A stretch of DNA of 64,000 nucleotides from Lytechinus pictus (Eukaryota; Echinodermata; Echinoidea; Temnopleuroida; Toxopneustidae), in the NCBI RefSeq assembly GCF_037042905.1, contig NC_087259.1:22943001-23007000 (forward strand). The letters are read 5' to 3'. Under the pieces are notes generated by a model. That model worked only from the letters and a program-made list of their open reading frames with translations, had not been told where the DNA came from and ran no database searches. Positions 34,520 through 46,700 of this stretch are shown here, in pieces. A program made the position numbers and the translations under genes. Each line of letters begins with the position of its first letter. The stretch's first letter is position 1.

Positions 34520-35510
34520 TAAAGAAGAGGAGAGAAGCGGGAAGGGGAATAAGGAATATGAAGGAGGAATATTAGAAAAACGGGGGAAGGAGGAGGAAAC
34601 AGAAAATTAGGGAAGCAAAAATGAGAGGAAGAAGAAGGAATAGGAGAAGAAGGAGGAAGAGGAGGAGAAGAAAAAGAATAAAGAAGGAGGAGAAGAAGAA
34701 GTGGAAGAAGAATAAATAAAAGGAGAAGAAGGAGGAGGAGAAGAAGAAGAAGGAGAAGAAGAAAGGAGGAGAAGAGGGAGAAGAAGAAGAAGGAGGAGAA
34801 GGAAGAGGAGAAGAAGAAGAAGGAGGAGAAGAAAAAGAAGGAGGGGAAGAAGAGGGAAAAGAAGACGAAGGAGAAGAAGATGAAGGAGAAGAAAAAGAAG
34901 AAGGAAGATGAGGAGAAAAAAAAGAAAAAAGAAGGAGAAGAAGAAGTGGAAGAAGAAGAAATAAAAGGAGAAGAAGAAGGAGGAGAAGAAGGAGGAGAAG
35001 AAGAAGGGAGAGGAGAAGAAGGAGGAGGGGAGAAGAAAAAGGAGAAGAAAGGAGGAGGAGAAGAAGAAGAAGATGAAGGAGAAGAAAAAGAAGAAGGAAG
35101 AGGAGAAAAAGGAGAAGAAAAATAAAAAAAGGAGAAGAAGAAGTGGAAGAAGAAGAAATAAAAGGAGGAGGAGGAGAAGAAGAAGAAGAAGGGGGAGGAG
35201 AAGAAGGAGGAGGAGGGGAGAAGAAAAAGGAGAAGAAGAGTGAGAAGGAGAAGAAAAAGAAGAAGGAAGAGGAGAAGGAGAAGAAAAAAGAAGAAGAAGA
35301 AGGAGGAGAAGAAGAAATAAAAGAAGGAGGAGGAGGAGAAGAAGAAAAAGAAGAAGGAGGAGGAGAAGAAGAAAAAAGGAGAAGGGTAGGAGGAGGGGGA
35401 GAAGGAGGAGAAGAAGGAGGAGAAGAAGAAGGAGGAGAAGGAGAAGAAGGAGGAGAAGAAGAATGGAGAAGAGAAAGGAGAAGAAAGAAGGAAATGAAAA
35501 AAAAAAAAAA
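34520..35510. repeat. ~1 kb polypurine (GAA/GGA) tract
   Basis: The + strand is almost entirely A and G (GAAGAAGGAGGAGAAG-type repeats), with rare T or C. Translations give only Ser/Phe/Leu/Pro or Glu/Lys/Gly homopolymer-like products, so the long open frames on both strands are compositional. The tract could form triplex (H-DNA) structures. Confidence 0.9.
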
Positions 35511-37505
35511 CACTCAAATTCATGAGCCTCAACTGGGATTATTCTGTAATGTCTAATCTGAAAGAAATTTCTGACTGATTACGTAGGTTTGTATGGAGTA
35601 AATTTAATTAATTTCTTCTTTTGAAGATTACAAAATCAAATTTTAAAATTATTTGCAAAGAAATTGTATTTGGAAATATTATTCATTGCTTAATTGGATG
35701 GAAACCTTCAGCTTGAGACCATCTTTTTGTGATGTTTATGTTTGCCTCTTAATTAGCTCTAACTGCTACATCAGGCAAAACTGCTGACAAACAATCTGAA
35801 TGGAGAGACAAAGATGGAAAATGAGGCAAATAAAATGGGACAAAAATGCTTTACAGCAGCAGTAGATTTTAACAATTTGCGCAGAAAAAACCCTTCAACG
35901 TTATCTCATAGTGCAAACTGATTTAGAATTTGCATTTCTCTACTCACACTAACAAAAAAAAAATGTCACATGGTTGTGTTCATAAAAATTTATTTACAAT
36001 TAATTTACAATAGTCAAAGAAGTTACACTTTTTACAACTTACAATTACATAGTAGGGTGACATTGTTACCAGTGTTGGGTATAAAAGATTGTTCGAATGT
36101 CTGTTTTCAGACTCAATGGTAAAACAAATTATTTTTAAAAAATCTCAAAATTTTGCTGTATCATTCACATAGCAATAGTGCAGGAAAAACTATGCTCTGT
36201 ATATTCTTCGGTAGTTTCGCAAGAGGTTAGGCACCTTAATAAAGGCCTCACTCCATCTTTTAGCAGTAATCCCCCTCAACATTGTTTACTGTCTTTCCTG
36301 CATTCCAATTGTTTTATTTATGCTAAAATTGAAGCATTAGCAATGATAGAAAGCTGAGAAATATTCCCACAGTATGCAACTATGAATTTTGTTGTTCCAA
36401 AGTTGAACTTCAATAATGCAATGCAGTGGCACTTTTTGAGAAATAATTCTTCCAGAAGCATACCCTTCATCTAACATCATTTCTGATATCCTAGTAGGAC
36501 ATAACACTTTTTTAAAGTTCTTCATGCAACTTTGCCATTATGGCAACTACCATGGCAACAGGGCTCAGCAGCCAATCACAATGTCATGGTCCCTGATATA
36601 CATGTTCATGAACAGAGTTCCTGCTTTAAGAAGATTCATTTGATAAGCATAAGGAGTAAGGACCCTTCTTACCCCCTACTATGATAAAGGAATTGCCAGA
36701 ATTACCCCAAAAAATATATTGGGCCTCTATCATCCATTTTAAAAAATTGTCTTTAATAGTAAGTTGTAGACTTTTGCTATAAGCAACTAAAATTGTGCTA
36801 TCTGGTCCCTGTTGCATTGAAGTTATAGTAACTTTGTCATCCAGTGGTAACTACCATGGTAACAATGCTAATCAGCCAATCAAATTCAAGGATTTGGGGG
36901 AAGTTACCATTGGATGGTGAAGTATCTTTTATGCAACAGGGCCTTGATTGGGTAAGAGGAAATCTGCCATAGAAGCCTAACAGGAAGACTGCACAGGCTA
37001 TGATCCACACCTTCCATCCTCAATTCATTGTGAAACTTTAATCAAAATCAATCGTCGACATTCCAATCCTATTAATCTTATGCATACAGACACACCAGTT
37101 TAGGTAACACTTAAGCATCAATTATGGAGGTACAAGAATGTGTATGACAGAAACTCTCCATTGCCTTCAACTTTTTTCCACGTTTCCCTCTATTCATGAT
37201 GAGTGATATCTCTCTTGATCAGTACAGTCCCTTGACGTCAATGTGGATGGTGTCCCAAATCCAAACTTGAGGACCACTGATTTTAATATGTTGTACATGA
37301 TTGAGGGAAGCAGGTATTCCATATTGCAGTGAAACATCGGATAGATCCGAATAACATTGTTCAGTACTTAGAAATCTGCGGCAGGAATCTGTTGATGGAC
37401 TAATCTTGTATATCTTTTGTAACATGGTGGCACACAGGTGTCTATAGTCATCTAGTCTTTCATTAAATTAGTTCTTTCACAAGTCTATGGTAGAGTACAT
37501 TGTCT
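35511..37505. other. 3' flank or 3' UTR side of STEEP1
   Basis: No coding exon was found. For the - strand gene, candidate AATAAA hexamers (TTTATT on this strand) occur near 36311 and 35992, so the 3' UTR may reach 1.2-1.5 kb; I cannot choose. Two hairpin-family fragments lie here (about 36505-36590 and 36804-36943). Confidence 0.4.
36804..36943. repeat. hairpin-family element near the STEEP1 3' end
   Basis: GGTCCCTGTTGCAT and ATGCAACAGGGCC are inverted ends about 140 bp apart. The interior carries ACTACCATGGTAAC followed by CCAAT at 36876-36880. Confidence 0.55.
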
Positions 37506-37571
37506 TTAAGGATTCTGGTCAATGAGAGTTCCTTTGGTCCTTGCTTTCTTGGCCATCTCTTCTTGCAGGAG
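37506..37571 (-). CDS. STEEP1: STEEP1 exon 7 with stop
   Basis: Acceptor CTCTCAG|CT; encodes [21 protein letters not shown] and TAA (residues 199-219). Confidence 0.9.
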   Translation of the reverse strand, partial: LLQEEMAKKARTKGTLIDQNP

Positions 37572-40500
37572 CTGAGAGTGTGTATGAGAGGGCAAAAGAG
37601 AGTGAGGGAGAGAGATGTGGAGGGAGGGAGAGAGAGAGATAGGGAGAAAGGATGGGATCACAGAAAGTGAAATATACAGAGAAAAAAAGACAAAGAAAGA
37701 AAAGATAAAATAAATTTTCTTTTTAATAACCTCCATGATGTTTTTGTAAACAATAAAATCATCGCTCAGAGTAACGTCAGTGTTTTTGTGTTTGTTACAC
37801 AAGGACATAGGTTCCAAAGGGCACCACTCCAATGTACACTAAAATTATTTACTTTACTTTAATACAAGCACATTTGCTCTCACAATTGTTGCTTAATACA
37901 TTAAAATTTTGAAATAGGCACAATTAAGTAGTGAGTATTTATCAAAGAGGTTTGGAATATAGCAAACATAACATTGTAAACTAAATTATTAGAAATAGGC
38001 TATGCATGTTGCCACTATTCTATTGCAGCAAAGTTTGGTACTAATTTCCTATTTTAGATAATTTCTATAGGGTAGTAATAATGCTGTTAGTATAGACTTA
38101 TGCTCAAGCATAAGCCTATAATTGAAAATAAAAACTGCTTCACATTCTTCAAGAAAAGATAATTCACTTACCTCCTCTGGTTTTCTTTTAGCCATTCCTT
38201 TCTTCATGAATTCCTTCTCAATCACACGGGCATTGCTGGCATACGAGTCAGCAATCTCTCTCTGCAATTAAAAATGTCAATGTACATAAAACAACTCAAA
38301 GTATAGTGGAAATTGTTTTGATAGATTAAACTATTGATAAGATCATGTAAAATTTAATGAAATTCATTTCTCGATTGAACGATCTAGATTTCTTGATCAA
38401 CAAATCATGATTAGACTTCTTAGTTGAAAATACAATTTAGCATTACATTAAACAATGAAAGAAGCTACTTAAAATACATTTACATGTACATTGCATTATT
38501 ATGATGTTAACATTAATATAACATTGGCAAAGTATCGATGGAGCAGCGATAGAAGTATGGATCTTGCATATGATGCCCATTGTTCAAGTAAAGTAACCAT
38601 AAATGAGATAAAGAAATACATAATGGGTGTAGACAAGAGAGGAACAAGAAGAAAAAGAGAGATTGCACAAGACAAAAGGTTGGTCAACTGATTCATACAT
38701 AACTGCATTTATTATCAGTAATTAGAGCATTTGAACTTCAGTATTTATTAAAGTGAGCTTACCGCTTCAATTTCATCCTCCTCCTCGTCCATGGTTGAGA
38801 CGGTGACTGTTGAATACTTGCCCATTGACTTTGTCTTCTTACTCAGCATAACCTACACAGCAATCATTAAAAAAAAAACATTATTTCATATGATACATGT
38901 ACATGTACATGAACAGGAGCAAAGAAAAGAGTGAGGGAGGAGGGATAAGCATAAAATGTCAAATATGTATCTGTCCATGCTACAGTCCTAAGAGAAAAAT
39001 GAAAAACTTAAAAGCTGAAATGGACAGGACTAAAACAAGAATGTGACCAGTACAATACTACATATATTTCTTTAATTTATGTTGAGGGTCCTGGGCCCCG
39101 TATTATGAAGAGTTACAACTGATCAAGTCAACCTCAAATGTATGGGAATTCATCAGTGTCATTTTTTTCTACAAGAAATTTGTGCAATGTCCTTTGCAAG
39201 CAAAGAGAAGCATCCTCAGTTTTCAAGCAAGCAATGAATGTATGAATAAAAAGCATATCTAGAAAAGACTTTGAGCTAACACACTTTTTTGATATTGACG
39301 TTGCTGGCTTTTGATAGTTGTGGTTGATCAGATCAATCACATCTCTTTGTAAGACGGGGCCCTAGGGCCCGTTTCATAAAGTACTCGCAACTGTTGTAAC
39401 TTTGCCATAATGGCAACTACCATGGTAACAGGGCTCAGCAGCCAATCATAATCAAGGTTACCATGGTAGTTGCCATAATGGCAAAGTTACGACATTTGCA
39501 AGTCCTTTATGAAACGGGCCCCAGATGTTGTTCTACTGATTGATCTACACCCTTCCCTGCACTTCCCCATTCAATTAAGCATTTCTTTAATCCCTCAATA
39601 CTCATCAGTGTTATATAGGAAAATATTTGTTATCCCCCAAGTGCAAATGTCTGCCTTTCCTTCCACATAATGACAGGTGGTGCGACAAGTATTGTGACAG
39701 ACTTGAAGTTGTGTAGTTCATAATAAATGCACAACCAATCGTTCATTAAAATGAAAGGCCTACTGGGTTGACAACATATTTTTTGGAGCATGTGCTGCGG
39801 GTGAACACTGAAAAATTAAATAAATATTTAACTGAACAATGAATCCCAAGGGAAGGAAAGTGTAATCAGTAGAAATACAAGTAATCCTGCTTGATCTCAG
39901 GAAAACTGTGTTTGAATGAGGTCTGTAATCACTTTGAAAGAGAAATACTGATTAATGCATGGTGTTGAGTACACTTTAAAAAAAATGTAAACATATTAAT
40001 ATCAATAATGCATAAAGCATTTTCATTTACTTGATGCAAGATAACAGAGCAATGTAGATAAAAATGCATTGGTCAAGGCCCATGCCTGGAATTGAACCTC
40101 AAACTTTCATGGTATAGTCAGGAGACAATAGACCACTTGGCCACAATACCTTGCCTACGAGTACACTGTTGTCGACCAATCTCTCAGGATTATGCAAAGG
40201 AGTTATGTCCCAATCAGGGCAAAACTTGCATGCAAGTACATGTATTATGAAATGCATGACTTGAATTTTGGCCCTGATGCTTGGATTCATACCTTTTTAC
40301 TTGGAATGTTTTCAAGAGCTAATGGTTCCTTGAGGGGTCCTTTGTCAGGCTCATATACTGCATCATCTACGATAAAAGTAACAGTAGTATCCTTGTCTTT
40401 GTGTCTGTAGAACAGGAGCAGACCACATCTGAATGATTGATGAAAAAGCATCAGAAGAAAAGTGTTTAGGAATAATATAATGTATGACTATGGAGTATGG

Positions 40501-40639
40501 TTATTATCATTCACATCACTTCTAAAACCACTCCCACCACTAACACCATCACCACCAACACTACCACTAGTTTTACTACTACTACTACTACTACTACTAC
40601 TATTAAATAATAATAATAATAATAATAATAATATTACTA

Positions 40640-40699
<60 letters not shown>

Positions 40700-40720
40700 T
40701 TAATAATAATAATAATACTG

Positions 40721-40793
<73 letters not shown>

Positions 40794-43700
40794 AACTACT
40801 ACTATGTATTACTTCTACTACTAAAGAAAATAGATTCCTGGTCATGCGTCGTGATTTGATACCCAATTCATGTATAGCTATTACAAAAAAAAATTCAGAT
40901 AAGTTTTCTTTTCCAAACTAGAACTGGTAAACATTATCCCTGTTTCTTTACAATCATTCAATCATTACAATAATTGTTTGTTTATGAACTGTCAGGTACC
41001 TAACCACTATAGAATTCAAGATAATGAAGATTCCATAAATTTGAAAGTGATACTTTATTAATTTATGATACCCTCTATACATGTATAAGAATAATTTTGT
41101 AATAATACTGCATAAAATACTTTGCAAGCTATCTTCAATATTTATTGTAAAAATGTTTCTGAGTATTCCACATATACTGCATATTGACCTTATATTTATT
41201 CCTTACACTTAAAGCAACTTACTTTTTACACTTTTGTCTATACTGCTTTTCGATTCCTTCAGGTCTGCATAACAAAAGAAAAGACAAAGAGTTTTAATGG
41301 TGGATCAATCTTTACACTACCAACAGTAAACCACGTAATGGTGGTTTCATGAAAGAGGGCGAGAGCTCCTATCATAAAAATACAAAATGAAGGGGTCTGC
41401 AAAACAAGTAAAAATTTATTGTAAAAGTAAACAAAAATCAGAGTAGGTGAGCACTTAAACAAGATAAGATACGACAGGTACTGAAGTTTTTAAGACCACC
41501 TCATGCCACAAAAGGCAACAGCTTCCTACATGTACATGTACATGTAGGCACAAGCAAGAGACTTATGTTGATCCAGATCCCTCTGGAGGCACATGAAAGT
41601 CTAAGCCCCCTTCCTTACTCCTGGGCCCTATCTTACAAAGAGATGCGATTGATCCAATCAGTCGCAACTATGGAAAGCCAGCAAAGTCAACATAGAAAAA
41701 TGTATGTTCAAATTTTTTTCTAGATATGAATGTATATCCATATATTCATTGATTTCTTGACAATTTAGTGTGTTCTCCATTGTTTACAGAGGACATTTTG
41801 CAATTTCCTGTAGAAAAAATTATGACACTGATGGATTTCAATGATGGATGGAGAACAGTTTTCGGAACTGAAGTGGCTACCCTGGGTAAATATGCCGTTA
41901 TTATTATTTCCATAGAGTTACAATTGATTGGATCAATCTTAACTCTTTGTAAGATGGGGCCCTGATCAACCTCTATTATTGTGATCATAATTTTTTTTTT
42001 CTAAGGGCACACCTTATTGTCAGATTTTAAGGGAGCCATCCAACCTTATTCAGAGTTCATACATTTTTTTTTAATCCAAAGAAATTAGATTCACATTTCG
42101 AAGATTTCTGTGCCCCAGGGCCTTGTGAAACTAACCTTTTCAGATAGACTGTTTCTCCTTGTTGGCAAGTAAGCTTGTGGACATGTTTGTTGGAGTCAAT
42201 CACTCTGGCCTTATCACGCTTCCTCAACGGCAACTTTTCCAACGGGCAATCTTGAAAATAAAATGGCGTAAGATGTGATCAGAATTTAGAAGTCCATATT
42301 TTAAAAAATACAAATAAAATTCAATTGGTTGATCGCACTGCAAGATAAATGAAACCAATTTCATTTTCTTGTAGTGTGATAAGCCTATCGATTGCATATT
42401 GCTATTCCAACATAAAAGTCACAGCCTATCAATTCCATAACTGCTATTCCATGACAAAAGCCATAATGGCATCGTCCATGGCATAAGTATCAATTTTTCT
42501 TCACTGTTCCTAAAATGTTAGCAATTCACAAAGTCAATTCAATTCAATTGTTACGCAATCCAATTCAATTTTTATTCCCAATATTATGTCATATTTCAAT
42601 GAGCAGTTTGTTGCAAAAGTCATTACTTTGGTTAGACCGATAAATACCGGTAAGTCTTTTTCTGTCAGGGATATGCTCCACTGAGACTTATAACCCTATC
42701 CCATACGTCAACAGACCGATGACGGTCATAGGCATGATAAGACTTGTAATGGTGGAAGTTCGACCAACACCTAACTACAGTGTCTATGGAGAAAAGGGTG
42801 CACTGTAGTGAAGTGTCGGTCAAATCTCCACCATTACAAGCCCAATGGCAGACACTCATCTGTGTAGGAGGAGGACATAAGAAATCAGAAAATGTAAAAA
42901 AAAACTCCTCAGAAACAGCGGATATATCAGTCTACTTTGGTACACTCTTAGAAATGGGTGGTAAAGAAACTTGTGGTTAAACAGTTGTGGTAAACATATG
43001 TGTAAAAATGTACACATATATGTGTAGAAGCATGAAACAAGGGTACACAGGTTGCGAGTAACAGTTTACACCTGCACAGGGGTAAATGAAACCCGGATCT
43101 TGGTTTAAAAAAATGAAATGTTACCCCATTTGTCGGCTCTTGGTAAAAAATTGAAATGTTACCCCATTTTGGATAATCATCAACACACGCATTTTACAAG
43201 TTTGAGGTTTACACCTATAATACATGCACGTGGTGAACTGGTGATGTGTGAAAGAAGCCATCATGGAGTCGCTGCTGATGTCTTGGGGGATGCCCCAAGA
43301 TGTAATCACTTCATTTAAAGGGGAATCCAACCCAAATAAAAACTTGTTTTTATAAGGAAAAGAAAAATCAGACAAGTTGATAGGTGAAAGTTTGAACAAT
43401 TTTGGACAAACAACAAGAAAGTTATACATTTTTAAAAGTTGTAAATATTGGTAATCACTATACCCATGGAGACTTCAAATTGGCCGCATATGGGATGGCA
43501 TAGTGATGTAAGGCAAGGACTACTCTTCCATGTACTCCAATACATATTATGGCTAAAATGTCATTTCCCCCAAAAGTTTTATTTCAAATTATATTTTTCT
43601 ATCATGAGGACATAAAATAATATACTACCTGGGTTATATTTAGATTACTGCCCCAGGGGAATGGGTACTTAGGAGAAAACCACAAATCCCTGATAATAAA

Positions 43701-46700
43701 GTGCATGGCCTATGGGAAAGTTGTCCTTGCCCCTTGTCATAATTTACTTACCCAGTTACCAATTTGAAATCTACATAGTATTAGTGATCTCAATTTTAAA
43801 GCAGCTATAACTTTCTTATTGCTTGACCGATTTCTTTCAAACTTTCACCATTCTGTTTAAATTATTTTTCTCCTTCCCAACACAACATTTTATGGCCAAG
43901 GCTGGATTCCCCTTTAAAGGTAAAAACATTACTATTTTTATTATTTAGATTACATTAATTTTATTAATTCATCATATGGATCCAGAGAACATCTCAGAGA
44001 TGATTGTAAATACTGAACTGGAAGGTGATTGATGTCGCGTTTCAGTTCGGAAGCCCCCGTCGCGAAGGCCGGCGGTGGCCCCTGGCGTCCGTGCGGAGCC
44101 CTCCGATTATCGGCGTTTGAAGTCTGCTGCACGACATAATTTTTATTTTCGCAACCAGTTAAAAGGGCTATAGCAGACAAGATATTGCTCAGATTTTAGG
44201 CGCTAACTGAAATTGACACGTATACATTGTACGTTTGATATGACGCAGGTCTAGGTCCAGCCTCATTGAAAAAAGGAAGAGATGAAAGGCCTAGGGTTGG
44301 GAGTTGTGACTTCTGTTTAATAATGCAAGGTTATTACCTGGCACAACATGTGTGCCATAATTTGTGCATTGTATGAGTGATGTGTGCTAGACCTGGGGAT
44401 TTAGCTCATTTCAAATCCAGTTATGTCCCCACGGAATTGTTGAAAACCCAGTGGATTTGTGTGCACAAGATTTGCATGTGCTGGTAGGTCCCCTGAGTGG
44501 GACTTAGTCTAATAAAGTTTAGAATTAGGAGTCTAAGGTAGATCTGGACCTACTACTTTGTTTAGCCTAGCTAGGCCGCTTTTAAAGTCAACTTCTATTC
44601 AAATGCCAGGCCATTTTCTCCCCAGTTTATTTCTGCATCATTTTGATGGATTACAATTTCGGAATCAGGATTGGGAAGGGCTAACCTTGCTATACTCAAA
44701 GTTGACAGCGAGGGTGGGGGGGGGGGGCAACTTATCACTTTGTTAGGCCCCCTTATGCAACTTGCGTGCATGTTTTTCAAAATTGAGTCAAAATCCCACC
44801 CCTTTGCAGGAGCGTGGGCAGCTGAAGTACATTTTATTTAATTATTTTGGCATTAAATTTTAATGTTGAAAAATTTGGTATTTTTTGTGATGTGTCATGG
44901 GGTCACCCCACCAAAGAAGGTTGTGCTGTTACATATTTTGGTAAAGTTGTGTATTTTTTTTCTCATTATCTCCAGGAGGTACTTCATAATCTGGAAATTT
45001 TCATTTTTGTTGATTGTAAAATATTTGAGTTATTTGTAATTGAAGTCTGGACACCAGCGGTGTTGCTGTAAGTGGTGCTACAGGAAGCAGTGCCACTTGT
45101 ACAAAATCTATGGGATAATTCTGGTGCTATTTTTTTGAAAAACATCAATATCATATTGAAAACACAGTTTGGCAGTGTCAAGGATGTGTAAATCATGAAA
45201 CACCAAGGTAAGAACTAAGAAAAGAGATGCAAAAATGATTGCAATATTTGCTTTGGGGGGCACTATCCTCCCACCCCTTCCCCCAGTCAAAAGCTTTTCC
45301 CCAATCCCCAACAACTTTCAGATTTTAGAAAAAAAAATTATTTCTTAGAGGGATGATGTCAAGACTTCAATAGAAATATCAATGCCCAGCCCCTAAAATT
45401 GACAAAAAAAAACTAAAATAGTTTACCTTGTCAACTTAACCCTTAAAAAAACTGGAGGGAGGATGAATCAACCCTCCTTGATGTGTCACACAATATGTCC
45501 ACAACAAGAAGAGGCATTGCAGTGACATTCCGTTACTTTTTTCTGTCGAGAATCGCAATGTCTATCATTTCTAAGCCATACCCATGTTTAATTTAAAAAA
45601 ATGTAAAACCCCAAAATCCATAATTATTCATATTTGAAATAAATGTTTTCTTTCTCTTTCTCTTTGTCTTCTTTATTCACAGATCAAGAATTTGATGAGG
45701 AATCAATTATGCTGATTGATATCAATGACCGTGCCATGCTGGAAATGATTATCCTAAAGCTGGGACAAAGACTGAAATTTGTGAAACATTTCCTGCATCA
45801 TAAAAGTCAGGTTAGTTATAGAAGATGAGAAGTTGCTGCACATGCCAAAAATATGTTTAGCTGTTTTAAATGTCTTCTAAAACTAGCAGATAATTAGAAA
45901 CTGTGGAAACACTTGAGAACTGTCCACAACATAACAACAAAAACAAAAGGAAAGATCATATGTGGACAGAGAAATTGTACAAAAATTTATTACTCTGGCT
46001 ATGCCTATAAAAGGCACTTGGACTCCGATCATAATTCATTAAATGAAGTTGCTGCACTTCAAGGGTCAAATTCTCCTGAACAGTTAGCTCAGCAGGAAGC
46101 TGCAGTGATTGGTACATTTCCTGAGAATAACCAAGAAGACACCATAAGTGAAGTTCTCCCAAGATCCTCAACAGAAATAGGAGCAGCAGTTAAAGATGCA
46201 GCAGCAAGTTTCATAGCTGATTTTAAAAGTTCCTCCATACCAACTTGTACTGTGCAAAGAGTTATTGAAGGGACCAGCGAACTTATTCATAACGTTGTAT
46301 GTGCAGTTGAAGAAGTTGTAGCCCCTATTATAAAAGATGCCAATGACAGTGTATGTCCTTCCAAAGAAAGCATTGAAAACATTCAATCAACTTTGCAATC
46401 AGTCAAAGAGCCATTTTCAAACCTTGCAACTGAATACCAACAAAAACAACATGCAAAGGAGAAGGGAGCTCTTGTAGAACCAGTGGATATTACATTAGGT
46501 TACATTCATAAGCAAGCAATTGACAGGGAGTCTGGAAGGACACACCAAGACAGAGTAGCTGAAACATTTCAGTATATTCCTATAGAGGAAAATTTGAAAA
46601 CTTTTCTTGAAAGACCTGGATGTATTTTCAGTATACTTCAATACACAGAAAGTCAGTGACAAAATTATTCTGGAATATTTTTGAATTTATGAACCAAAAA

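Noticed and set aside
34519-35532. Open frames of 313 and 337 codons on the minus strand and Glu/Lys/Gly-rich frames on the plus strand
   Set aside because: They are translations of the polypurine tract. The products are Ser/Phe/Leu/Pro or Glu/Lys/Gly runs with no domain.
40462-40866. Poly-Thr/Asn and poly-Ser frames
   Set aside because: Translation of the (ACT)n/(AAT)n microsatellite.
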